DNA from: Gammaproteobacteria bacterium
GTDB lineage: Bacteria; Pseudomonadota; Gammaproteobacteria; GRL18
Assembly: GCA_013139395.1 (NCBI GenBank)
Contig: WTAX01000516.1
Location: forward strand, 1-11,950
Reading direction: 5' to 3'
Length of the DNA: 11,950 nucleotides
A model generated the notes under the pieces. The model ran no database searches, had not been told where the DNA came from, and saw nothing but the letters and a program-made list of their open reading frames with translations. The position numbers were made by a program, and so were the translations under genes. How positions within the stretch are numbered: position 1 is the stretch's first letter; each line of letters opens with the position of its first letter. Below are positions 1 through 7,463 of the stretch, piece by piece.

Positions 1-1545
1 TTGTGCATCAAGTTCAAGATGTTGTGCGTTAAAATTAATATCAGAGCGTTTGTTTGGATTACTGTCTAACAGACAGGTTAAATCAGCATTTTTAAGATGT
101 ATGTTTTCATAGACTATATCATTTAAATTCAGTGTGGCATCTAAAACAGGCTGTTGTATTGTTCCTTTAAGGCTTCCCTTACCGTTAATGCTTCCTTGTG
201 CTTGAGGTAAAATATCAGAGAGCTGTGTGATTGCTATGACCCAATCTAAATTATTTTGTTCTGCAAGTGTGCCATTTATTTTAAGGTTGGCCTCGCCACT
301 GGATAAGTTCAGCTGTTTAATCGCGATAAGCGTATTATCAATATCAAAATGTCCCTCGCCTGTGATTGCTTTTTGTCCTAGTTGACCGGTAATATTATTT
401 AGTTGAATAGTTGCCTTATAGTCTTCATCAGATAATTGGCCTCTGGTCTGTAAATTAATATCTAATGAACCCGGCCAGTCTTTTTGAAAAATTTCAGGGT
501 TAAATTTTGTTGTTAGTAATGTGGCCTGCCATTTTATGGCATCATGCCAGCTGACAATGCCGTCAATCTCCAGGTTATTGAGCTTATTTAAGGAAGAGTG
601 ATCAGTGTTTGCTTTGATGACTAGGTTTGCCTGGTTTAAATCTCCCTTGATGGTGATCTGGGTGTCCAGATAGTGTTTATTGTCAGGAATTAATAATGCC
701 AGAGGTAATTGATTTGCCTGTATATCAGCATTCCAGTTTGTGCTATCCAATAACTGAAGAATTTGTGCATTTATTGATGCATCTAATAAGCCGCTGCTAT
801 GCTGCATGACTTGTAGTTTCATTAAATCACCCTTGATTTCACCTGTTAAAGTTAAATCAGCTTGCTCAGGTAGATGAAGTGTTATTTCTGAGTGTAAACT
901 GAGAGGGTAGTTTTTGAGCAATCTTGCTGAACCGTGAATACTTGCCTTAGCTTCAGGCATTATCAGGTTGAATTGATGCAGTTTGAGCTGCCTGTTAATA
1001 AGCTCTGCTTTAAGTTGCAGGGTTTCAATTGATATTGCCTCGCTGTCTGAAACTGAGGCAGGATCTGGGATAAAAGTGATGTTAGTCAGCTGCAGCTGTT
1101 TAAGAAAAACAGCAACTGGCAAGTTGATCTCAGGTAATTGAGTGATTTTCTGAGTCGTTGATTGATCTTGTGTTTCATGTTGTGCCGAGCTTGCTAATTG
1201 CTCAATATGAACACCACTGGCGATAATACTATTGATGTTGAGCTTTCTGTTAAATAATTGTGCAGCCTGCCAGTCTAAATGAAATTTTTTTATACTGACG
1301 ATAATAGTGGCATCGGTATAGTTAAAATCAACAATATCAAGCTGTCCCAGCAGGTTTCCCTTTACCTGTGAAAATTGAACAGGTGCAAAATCGAGATCAT
1401 GTGCGCTATTAATTAAAAAACGAAAGCCTTTATCTGTACCGAGTAAAATATAACTGCTGCACAGTAGAATAAAGAATAAGCCTAAGCCAAACTTTAATAC
1501 TTTTTTTATAATAGTCATAAATATCGTCAGAACAGGCTGTTTCAT
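1..1545 (-). CDS. tamB: TamB, inner-membrane-anchored translocation and assembly module subunit (N-terminal 515 residues, cut by window edge)
   Basis: The reading frame is open from an ATG at 1545-1543 to the left window edge without a stop, giving 515 residues; the C-terminal part lies outside. Residues 1-16 are basic (IIKKVLKFG at 12-20), and a hydrophobic segment at about 17-36 forms an uncleaved signal anchor. The rest is long, low-complexity beta-rich sequence with recurring patterns such as INGKGSLKGTIQQP and LNLNDIVYENIHLKNADL, as in AsmA/TamB-family repetitive beta-groove proteins. TamB is known to span the periplasm and work with TamA in outer-membrane biogenesis and phospholipid transport. 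The family is usually about 1200-1300 residues, so less than half is seen. The ATG overlaps the tamA stop (ATGA), which implies translational coupling. A second in-frame ATG is at codon 10; neither has a clear Shine-Dalgarno, and the overlap favours the first. Identification rests on sequence character plus adjacency to tamA. Confidence 0.93.
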   Translation of the reverse strand, partial: MKQPVLTIFMTIIKKVLKFGLGLFFILLCSSYILLGTDKGFRFLINSAHDLDFAPVQFSQVKGNLLGQLDIVDFNYTDATIIVSIKKFHLDWQAAQLFNRKLNINSIIASGVHIEQLASSAQHETQDQSTTQKITQLPEINLPVAVFLKQLQLTNITFIPDPASVSDSEAISIETLQLKAELINRQLKLHQFNLIMPEAKASIHGSARLLKNYPLSLHSEITLHLPEQADLTLTGEIKGDLMKLQVMQHSSGLLDASINAQILQLLDSTNWNADIQANQLPLALLIPDNKHYLDTQITIKGDLNQANLVIKANTDHSSLNKLNNLEIDGIVSWHDAIKWQATLLTTKFNPEIFQKDWPGSLDINLQTRGQLSDEDYKATIQLNNITGQLGQKAITGEGHFDIDNTLIAIKQLNLSSGEANLKINGTLAEQNNLDWVIAITQLSDILPQAQGSINGKGSLKGTIQQPVLDATLNLNDIVYENIHLKNADLTCLLDSNPNKRSDINFNAQHLELDAQ

Positions 1546-3392
1546 AAGTTGATTTCAAAGCCAAAATAAAAAACCACATTGTCTTCACTGATATCATCAT
1601 CTGATGTTAAAGGGAAACCTAAATCAGTTCTAAACAAACCAAATGGCGCAATCCAGCGTACACCAAAACCCGTGCCGTAATATACTTTTTTTAGTTGGTC
1701 ATTATAGGCATTGCCGGCATCTAAAAATCCCGCCAATACCCATTTTTCAGATACTTGATGGTTATATTCAATACTGCTTGTAATTACATTTCGACCACCG
1801 ACCACATCACCTTCTTCATCCTTAGGACCAAGTGCTTTCCATGTATAGCCACGAACACTCTGGTCGCCACCTGCATAAAAACGTAGAGATGAGGGGTATA
1901 AATCAAAATCACTAGTCTCTGCCATACCCAGCTCACCACGTAATATCAGTCGCCCCTTATCACCGATAGGAAATAACAGGCGAGACCTTAAATGAACTCG
2001 AAAATAATCAATATCCGATATGATACCGGCGTTGGCAAATCGCAATTCACTATAAAGAGTCCAGCCTTTACGAGGAAAAAGGGCTTTTTCAAAATTAGTA
2101 CGTTCTATTCTGGCGCCTAAACTGAATAATTCTGTTGTTGTTCTGGGTTCATCACCGCTGGTAAATTGTTCATGCTTGTATTCGGTAAAAAGGGTGGTTT
2201 CCCAACGCTTCCAGTTAAACCAGTAACCAGTTTCTAAATCAAATGTATCACGGTCGGTGTTGTCAGTATCCTCTGTTTCAAATTTAGGAATAATACCTAT
2301 TTTGTCAGTGCGGGGATCACCAATAGGTATCCAGTATGCACCGCCAATAGTACTTTTTTTAGAAGAAAATTTGGCCATGACATCACTATAATGACCCTGG
2401 TAATTTATACGTCGATGCTGCCAGCGAAAGCTCACATTTGCTTCAATCTCAGTGTCGTAACCTGCACCCAAAGTAAATTTATGTCGTTTGGCAGGTTTTA
2501 GAGTAACATTAACGGGCACATGTTGTTCTTTTACCCTGCTGAAGTCAGGTTTAATGTCGACTGAAGAAAAATAACCTGTGCTGTAAAGGGTATCGTATAA
2601 GGCTAATAGATTTTCCTGGGAAAAAGGATCACCTTGTTTAATATCCTGGGTGTAAGCCAGGATAAAGTCATCATTTAGAAAGTCCTGCTGGAAATGAAAT
2701 TCACCTAAAAAATATTTATCCCCGCTTAATAAGTGTATATGAATATGAGCAGTACCGTTGTTTGCATCAACAATGACCTTTGTTTGCTGAGCTTTTATCT
2801 GATAATAACCTAAACGTCCAATATCACTGATAAGCTGGTCTTTTGCGCTTTCGTATTGATCATGGTGCAGGGGATCAGCAGGTTTTATTGGAAAATTTGC
2901 AACTATAGCCAAAATCTCAGTATCATTTTTTCCAGGACCGTTGATGACAATATCAATATCTATGATTTTAACGGGATCACCAGGAGTCACTGTGTATTGA
3001 GCCTGCCAGAGGTTATCGGATCCCTTTGTTAAAGAGCTGCTAATGTTGACCTGGTAATAACCAAATGGCTGTAAGGCCTCCCTGATATTTTTTTCTGCTT
3101 TTTTATGTAATTTTTGTAGCCATGCCTCAGAAAAATGAGGATCATTTAGATGTTTTTTAAGCTCAAGATATGCCAGAGCATTTTTTTTCAATTCACCATC
3201 AATACCAGCAATGGAAATATCCACTTTAATTGCTCTGTTTGACTGCTCAATAGTTGCTTGCTCTTGTGTTGTTTGTATTGAGCGGTTCTGACTTTCTGCA
3301 TGAGCCACATGAAAGCAAGTAAACATCAGCAGTAATGTTATGGCATGGATAATGATTTGAAAGTATAAAGGAATCGGCACAATTATCTGCAA
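1542..3392 (-). CDS. tamA: TamA, outer-membrane Omp85-family assembly factor
   Basis: The 616-residue protein has an export signal ending FHVAHA|ES at about residue 32. Three POTRA-like domains follow (about 55-138, 141-222 and 226-301) and then a C-terminal beta-barrel from about 305. The barrel carries the Omp85 signature GGDQSVRGY at 508-516 (RGY 514-516), like the GGD-S-RGY motif of other TamA proteins, and ends in a typical outer-membrane final strand, VVFYFGFEINL. TamA works with TamB in outer-membrane protein and lipid assembly. E. coli TamA is about 577 residues; the extra length is a low-complexity linker after the signal peptide (residues 33-54, rich in Q, T and E). The start is uncertain. 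The listed start is TTG, an in-frame GTG lies at 3380-3378, and the first ATG (codon 23) would destroy the signal peptide. None has a clear ribosome binding site, and the signal peptide lacks the usual positive charges. The stop overlaps the tamB start by four bases. Confidence 0.95.
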   Translation of the reverse strand: MQIIVPIPLYFQIIIHAITLLLMFTCFHVAHAESQNRSIQTTQEQATIEQSNRAIKVDISIAGIDGELKKNALAYLELKKHLNDPHFSEAWLQKLHKKAEKNIREALQPFGYYQVNISSSLTKGSDNLWQAQYTVTPGDPVKIIDIDIVINGPGKNDTEILAIVANFPIKPADPLHHDQYESAKDQLISDIGRLGYYQIKAQQTKVIVDANNGTAHIHIHLLSGDKYFLGEFHFQQDFLNDDFILAYTQDIKQGDPFSQENLLALYDTLYSTGYFSSVDIKPDFSRVKEQHVPVNVTLKPAKRHKFTLGAGYDTEIEANVSFRWQHRRINYQGHYSDVMAKFSSKKSTIGGAYWIPIGDPRTDKIGIIPKFETEDTDNTDRDTFDLETGYWFNWKRWETTLFTEYKHEQFTSGDEPRTTTELFSLGARIERTNFEKALFPRKGWTLYSELRFANAGIISDIDYFRVHLRSRLLFPIGDKGRLILRGELGMAETSDFDLYPSSLRFYAGGDQSVRGYTWKALGPKDEEGDVVGGRNVITSSIEYNHQVSEKWVLAGFLDAGNAYNDQLKKVYYGTGFGVRWIAPFGLFRTDLGFPLTSDDDISEDNVVFYFGFEINL

Positions 3393-3450
3393 TACCAGTA
3401 TAAGACAAGCAAGTGAAGGGTAATAAACCCTATAAACGGTGATTATTCTT

Positions 3451-3456
3451 ATTATA
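3451..3456 (-). promoter_or_regulatory. Candidate -10 box of a tamA(B) promoter
   Basis: On the minus strand the sequence reads CCTATAATAAG, a perfect TATAAT, about 60 bases before the putative tamA start and about 47 bases after the rnt stop. No good -35 hexamer is seen at 16-18 bases upstream (AATCCA is the best available), so this is only a candidate. A 5-bp hairpin (GCAAT-CCAT-ATTGC) lies just upstream and could mark the end of the rnt transcript. Confidence 0.35.
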
Positions 3457-3502
3457 GGTTAAATAGAGCAATATGGATTGCCCAATTTAACATTAATTGT
3501 TA

Positions 3503-4171
3503 TCAGGATTGATCAGTTAAAGATTGTTCCAATTTCTCAAGTTTATGCCAGCGATTGATGATTCGGCAAAATAATTCAGCTGTTTGTTCCGTATCGTATT
3601 TGGCTGAATGTGCACTGTCATCGCACCATTCCAATCCAGCAGCTTGTGCAGCACGTGATAAAACAGTTTGCCCAAAGGCCAGACCACCCAATGTAGCGGT
3701 ATCAAATGTGCTGAATTTATGGAATGGATTACGTTTTATTTGATTGCGTTCAATAGCCGCGTTGATAAAGTTTAGATCAAAGGTTGGATTATGTCCCACT
3801 AAAATAGCACGGGAACAGCCAGTGGCCTTGAGTTCACTACGAATAGGTTGAAAAATTTCTTTTAGAACATAATCTTCAGGCTTGTTCATTCTAAACGGGT
3901 TAAATGGGTTAATGCCGGTAAATTTTAAAGCAGAAGCATCAAGATTCGCACCCTTAAATGGTTCAACATTATAAGCATAAGTTTCACAACAAATTAAATC
4001 ACCCTGTTCATCCATGCGCAATAATGTCGCAGCCACTTCGAGTAATGCATCGGTTTTGTGATTAAAGCCTGCAGTTTCAACATCAACAACAACAGGTAAA
4101 AAACCTCGAAATCTTGCGGCTATACCGCTTGCAGGTGCTTCTTCTTTAATTTTTTTCTTGGTTCTAGCCAT
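3503..4171 (-). CDS. rnt: Ribonuclease T (DEDDh 3'-5' exoribonuclease)
   Basis: The 222-residue protein aligns by eye along its whole length with E. coli RNase T (about 215 residues): RFRGFLPVVVDVETAGFN, KTDALLE, AILVGHNPTFD, KRNPFHKFSTFDTATL, GQTVLS and AHSAKYDTE. The three exonuclease motifs are present with all five DEDDh catalytic residues: D30 and E32 in ExoI, D132 in ExoII, and H188 and D193 in ExoIII. The enzyme trims 3' ends of tRNA and other stable RNAs and takes part in tRNA CCA end turnover; it acts as a cytoplasmic dimer. The N-terminus has a short lysine-rich extension (MARTKKKIKEE) before the conserved core. The ATG start is preceded by a weak AGAAG-like ribosome binding site. 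It lies 47 bases after pyrC, in an adjacency also known from pseudomonads, and is probably co-transcribed with it. Confidence 0.97.
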   Translation of the reverse strand: MARTKKKIKEEAPASGIAARFRGFLPVVVDVETAGFNHKTDALLEVAATLLRMDEQGDLICCETYAYNVEPFKGANLDASALKFTGINPFNPFRMNKPEDYVLKEIFQPIRSELKATGCSRAILVGHNPTFDLNFINAAIERNQIKRNPFHKFSTFDTATLGGLAFGQTVLSRAAQAAGLEWCDDSAHSAKYDTEQTAELFCRIINRWHKLEKLEQSLTDQS

Positions 4172-4201
4172 ATCACTTCTTTATTTAAAAAAACGAGTTC
4201 T

Positions 4202-4227
4202 CTTTGCTCTAATTAATTTCAGCAAAG
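4202..4227 (-). terminator. Possible weak terminator or attenuator between pyrC and rnt
   Basis: On the minus strand CTTTGCT and AGCAAAG (4221-4227 and 4202-4208) can form a 7-bp stem over a 12-base loop. The stem overlaps the pyrC stop codon. Eight bases further on there is a run of seven T (4193-4187). The loop is long and the T run is not adjacent, so this would be partial termination at best; it could equally be a processing site. Inference only. Confidence 0.3.
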
Positions 4228-5292
4228 CAGTTTCCAGTTAATTGTATGGCCTGCTCTTAATGGAATAACGACATCATCGCCAAACTGGTAAGAATCAGGG
4301 ACAGTCCATTTTTCACGCTGGAGGGTGATTTTATCACTATTTGCTTCAAGACCGTAGAATAATGGTCCATTTAAACTGGAAAATTGTTCTAATTTGTCTA
4401 AAGCATTGGCATTATCAAATGCCTCAGCATAGAGTTCAATGGCAGCAAAGGCGGTAAACATGCCGGCACAGCCGCATGTTGTTTCTTTTTTATGTTGTGC
4501 GTGAGGGGCACTATCAGTTCCCATAAAAAATTTATTATTACCTGAGATGGCGGCTTTCACCAGTGCTTCCCGGTGTGTTTCTCGCTTGAGTACAGGTAAG
4601 CAATAGTGGTGCGGCTTAATGCCGCCCACCAGCATGTCATTTCGATTCATTAGCAGGTGATGGGCTGTAATTGTGGCGGCAACATAGGGTGAGCTTTCTA
4701 TTACAAAATCAGCTGCGTCGGCTGTGGTAATGTGTTCAAAAACAACTTTTAGTTCTGGGAAATCGTTAACTATAGAAATAAGACGTTGATCAATAAACAT
4801 TTTTTCTCTATCGAAAATATCAATATCAGAATGGGTGACTTCACCATGAACCAATAACGGCATGCCAAGTTTTTGCATCATTTCCAAAGTTGGATAACAT
4901 TTATTAATATCAGTGACGCCCGCCTCAGAATTAGTCGTTGCACCTGCAGGATAGAGCTTTACTGCAGAAATAATTCCGCTATTTATTGCTGTCTTTATTT
5001 CTTCAGGGGGCGTGCAATCTGTTAAATACAAGGTCATTAAGGGCTGAAAAGCAGAATATTCTCCAGCAGCTGCCAGAATGGCCTTTTGGTATATTTTTGC
5101 CTGTTCTGTCGTTGTGACTGGTGGTGTTAGGTTCGGCATAATAATAGCCCGGCCGCATTGTCTGGCTGTAAAGGGTACGACTGACTTGAGTACCTCACCA
5201 TCACGTACATGTAAATGCCAGTCATCAGGTCGGATGATGCTTATTTTTGAAGGAGATGTGTTGGATGATGCTGCGCTATGACTTTGAGACAC
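4219..5292 (-). CDS. pyrC: Dihydroorotase (class II, E. coli type)
   Basis: PyrC catalyses the reversible cyclisation of N-carbamoyl-aspartate to dihydroorotate, the third step of de novo UMP synthesis. The 357-residue product carries the zinc ligands of the family: H26 and H28 in DDWHLHVRD, the lysine that is carboxylated (K112 in [13 protein letters not shown]), H149 (LLVHGEVTH), H187 (VFEHITT) and D260 (MGTDSAPH). The flanking motifs [14 protein letters not shown] and [10 protein letters not shown] are also conserved. The family is about 345-350 residues. I chose the GTG at 5292-5290 because AGGAG (5305-5301) lies eight bases upstream and the next 15 residues lead straight into the conserved [10 protein letters not shown] longer frame from a TTG at 5352 would add 20 residues of unconserved sequence that includes this ribosome binding site. 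No pyrC leader hairpin or PurR box was recognised. It is followed by rnt after 47 bases. Confidence 0.97.
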   Translation of the reverse strand: MSQSHSAASSNTSPSKISIIRPDDWHLHVRDGEVLKSVVPFTARQCGRAIIMPNLTPPVTTTEQAKIYQKAILAAAGEYSAFQPLMTLYLTDCTPPEEIKTAINSGIISAVKLYPAGATTNSEAGVTDINKCYPTLEMMQKLGMPLLVHGEVTHSDIDIFDREKMFIDQRLISIVNDFPELKVVFEHITTADAADFVIESSPYVAATITAHHLLMNRNDMLVGGIKPHHYCLPVLKRETHREALVKAAISGNNKFFMGTDSAPHAQHKKETTCGCAGMFTAFAAIELYAEAFDNANALDKLEQFSSLNGPLFYGLEANSDKITLQREKWTVPDSYQFGDDVVIPLRAGHTINWKLLC

Positions 5293-5300
5293 GTGTTTTA

Positions 5301-5305
5301 CTCCT
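5301..5305 (-). promoter_or_regulatory. Ribosome binding site that sets the pyrC start
   Basis: AGGAG on the minus strand is spaced eight bases before the GTG at 5292. It is the only good Shine-Dalgarno near the 5' end of pyrC, and it decides against the upstream TTG start. Confidence 0.7.
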
Positions 5306-5525
5306 GACTTGAATGATGCCCTATTGTAATAGAAGGAGATTAAATCAGGCAACCTGAAACTTCATACTCTATCAATTTAAATCTGAAAATAACGTATTAT
5401 TTTGTTGGTTGAAATAGTTTGATGATTTATTTTGATAAAATCAGGCTGTTCCGGCTGTATCATTTATAAGTCTGTATGGGGCTTATTGGTTCAAGTTTAA
5501 GTTTCATCAGCAACAACTTACCCGG

Positions 5526-6908
5526 TCAGTGATGAGGATGAAACAGCTTTAAAGTATCTCCTCCCCAAACAAAACTGCCCATTAATATATTGCCGCCGAC
5601 ATATGTTTTGATGATATCCCAGGTATCTAAATTAACTCTGAAAAAAACACCATCATGACTTGCTGCACTATAAAAATATTTAGAATTTATGCTGACACCA
5701 GAGGTATGTGATTGTGATTTAAAATCGTTTGAAGCAGAAGAAGCAACTTCTAAATTAAATAGTAAAGTGTGATCAATGGTATTGATCACACTCATATAAG
5801 TTGAATTGTGATTAGTGGTAATTGCAATATTACGACCAGGAATAAATGTGCTATGTCCATTACCTTTACCTGTTTCGATCATTTTTTCGATTTTCATGGT
5901 CTTTTTATTAATAACAAATAAATGACCTTCTGCAGATCCTACATAAATGTGAATACCATCTGGGTGGAAATTAGCGTGATGAGATCCCATAACTGAGACA
6001 TCAAGAGTGTCATCAAAACTATTAAGATAAACAATTTTCTTTTGCTTTATTTTTTTTTGATTTACAACAAATTTAATGAGCCCAGGAGATATCCCTTCAT
6101 CACGATTACCTTCAAAAACAGCGAAGTAAACATTTTTTGCACGTCTCTTGATGTTCTCAGGTTGAAAAATGTGATGAACAGACGTTGGTGTATTAAGTGT
6201 CGAAAGTAACTTTCCCTTTTTAGACCAAAGCTCAATGGTCCGGGCAGCTCTGTCAGTCATAAAAAACTTATTTTTATTAAGCCATAGTGGATGACCTGTG
6301 GATAAAGAACCACCATAATCATGGGGTTGAGTTGCTGCATTTTTACCAATAATCTTAATGACTTTATCATTTGCTACACGAATTATACTGGTCATTGCTT
6401 TGTCTGCAGCAGAAACAAGGGTAAGGCCTGTTTTTTTATTGTAGTCTGTTGAGCGAGGTTTATGCGTGAGTTGAATTTCACCTATATTTGTTAAAGTAGA
6501 ATTTTTTATCACGGTCATAGAAGATACTTTTCTTGTTAAAGCATAGGATTTAGAAAAGCCTTGCTGATCAATACCGTAAGGTCCATCGCCGGTATTTTCT
6601 ATCGTCTTAATAAGCTCCATAGTATCAACATCAAAAATAAAAATACGATTTGAATCCCAGTCACCAAAATAGGCAAGATTTTTTGAGCGATAACTATTTT
6701 TAGCATTATAAGTGTGTTGCGGGTCAAAAGATGCCATTATTCCCTTTAAATAGTGATAATCATCACTGTTTTCTAAAGATGTTATTGCTGCGTCAGGTAT
6801 TGAAAGAACCTCATTAATTGAAATGTTTCTTTGCGCAAAAACCATTGACGAACTCAGCATAAACAAAGAAGAAAAAATAATAATATCCCTTGTTTTATTT
6901 TTTAACAT
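5526..6908 (-). CDS. Secreted beta-propeller protein, histidine-rich, cysteine-free; function unknown
   Basis: The 460-residue protein has a signal peptide (cleavage probably SSSMVFA|QR, after residue 25), so it should be periplasmic or secreted. The body has YVTN/WD40-like blades, for example AYFGDWDSNRIFIFDVD at 79-95 and IYVGSAEGHLFVINKK at 321-336, each followed by a TMxxI.KxIxTG-type strand (97-106, 337-347). I do not recognise a named family. The notable feature is a set of histidines at the starts of blades: H245-H246, H310-H311 with H315 (GSHHANFHPDG), H352 (NGHSTF), H367 (TNHNST), H401 (SHTSG), H418 (SHDG), and a HPHH C-terminus. No cysteine is present, so there is no CXXCH heme site and no CuA-type site. 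Such a ring suggests a metal or cofactor at the propeller axis, distantly like N2O reductase or heme-d1 propellers; this is inference. The ATG has a good GAGGA ribosome binding site seven bases upstream. The gene seems to be monocistronic, between long AT-rich spacers. Confidence 0.8.
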   Translation of the reverse strand: MLKNKTRDIIIFSSLFMLSSSMVFAQRNISINEVLSIPDAAITSLENSDDYHYLKGIMASFDPQHTYNAKNSYRSKNLAYFGDWDSNRIFIFDVDTMELIKTIENTGDGPYGIDQQGFSKSYALTRKVSSMTVIKNSTLTNIGEIQLTHKPRSTDYNKKTGLTLVSAADKAMTSIIRVANDKVIKIIGKNAATQPHDYGGSLSTGHPLWLNKNKFFMTDRAARTIELWSKKGKLLSTLNTPTSVHHIFQPENIKRRAKNVYFAVFEGNRDEGISPGLIKFVVNQKKIKQKKIVYLNSFDDTLDVSVMGSHHANFHPDGIHIYVGSAEGHLFVINKKTMKIEKMIETGKGNGHSTFIPGRNIAITTNHNSTYMSVINTIDHTLLFNLEVASSASNDFKSQSHTSGVSINSKYFYSAASHDGVFFRVNLDTWDIIKTYVGGNILMGSFVWGGDTLKLFHPHH

Positions 6909-7335
6909 AACACAATCCTCATCCCTGTTGTCATAAAATAATATTTTTAAATTTGTTATGATAAATAATACCGAATTACATAATATAATAAAGGTTATTA
7001 TCCATTGTCCTTTACTATTTCAAAACAATTTTTTTGTTAAAATAAAAATTAATTTAAGAAGAAAGTGCTTTATTTATAGAACTTTATGTGGTTTTGTTAT
7101 TTTTCTTTTTATATAAGGAAAGACTAAAAAAACTAAGTTTTATATTTTCAAATTGTGAACTCCATCTAATAATAAATTCTACAAAAGAATTGAACAGAGC
7201 TGTTTGTTTCGCTCAGAAAGTCAGTCTCTATGATAAATTTAAATGGATAAAGGGAAGGAACTGTGAACTATAATATTTGAATCGTTAAGAGAAGTTGCCA
7301 GTACTTGAACACATTAATTTTGACTATTTCACTAA

Positions 7336-7404
7336 GTAGAGGCGAATTTATTCGCCTAAAGCCTGGATTTGTGTCTACCAAAAGGCGAATAAATTCGCCT
7401 TTAC
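7336..7404. repeat. Inverted pair of REP-like palindromes (BIME-like element)
   Basis: Two 22-base units face each other: 7336-7357 on the plus strand and 7404-7383 on the minus strand. They differ at one position only (GTAG versus GTAA at the 5' end). Each contains the near-perfect palindrome AGGCGAATTTATTCGCCT, with 8-bp arms around a TT or AA centre. The spacer between the two units is 25 bases. A 5' GTAG-type tetranucleotide followed by a hairpin, arranged tail to tail, matches the known architecture of REP/BIME elements mobilised by RAYT transposases. No transposase lies in the window. The REP assignment is inferred from structure. Confidence 0.75.
7381..7402 (-). terminator. Probable terminator of the TPR gene, formed by the right REP unit
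   Basis: Read on the minus strand, AAAGGCGAA-TTTA-TTCGCCTTT gives a 9-bp stem with a tetraloop. Its 3' side merges into a TTTT run, 61 bases after the stop of the TPR gene. The stem is GC-containing in an otherwise AT-rich spacer, so the repeat probably doubles as an intrinsic terminator or mRNA 3'-end stabiliser. Confidence 0.5.
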
Positions 7405-7463
7405 AAAAAGATGTAAAATCTTACAATGGATTGTGCCGGGCAGTTAGATTCAGATTTTAGTGA

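Larger units (their letters stand above)
6909..7463. other. AT-rich intergenic region without a convincing gene
   Basis: This 555-base spacer lies between the stop of the TPR gene and the start of the propeller gene. It should hold the propeller promoter: TATTAT- and TATCAT-like -10 candidates occur at about 6955-6975 on the minus strand, but the tract is too AT-rich to choose one. The plus-strand frame at 7088-7273 (61 codons, GTG start, no ribosome binding site) has no recognisable similarity and I do not call it a gene. The structured part is the inverted REP-like pair at 7336-7404, listed separately. Confidence 0.6.

Noticed and set aside
3517..5281. Short frames opposite rnt and pyrC (3517-3705, 3555-3743, 5078-5281)
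   Set aside because: They are shadows in other frames of genes whose identity and catalytic residues are clear.
5293..5352. N-terminal extension of PyrC from a TTG start
   Set aside because: The 20 extra residues are not part of the family, and the extension contains the AGGAG that serves the GTG at 5292.
5526..6908. Calling the propeller a nitrous oxide reductase or nitrite reductase
   Set aside because: It has no cysteine, so no CuA site or heme c motif, and it is shorter than NosZ. Only the histidine placement is suggestive.
7088..7273. Plus-strand open frame of 61 codons in the AT-rich spacer
   Set aside because: It has a GTG start, no ribosome binding site, phenylalanine/lysine-rich composition as expected from AT-rich DNA, and no recognisable motif. 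Its direction is opposite to all neighbours.
7336..7404. CRISPR array
   Set aside because: Only two repeat units are present, in inverted orientation, with no regular spacers and no cas genes.
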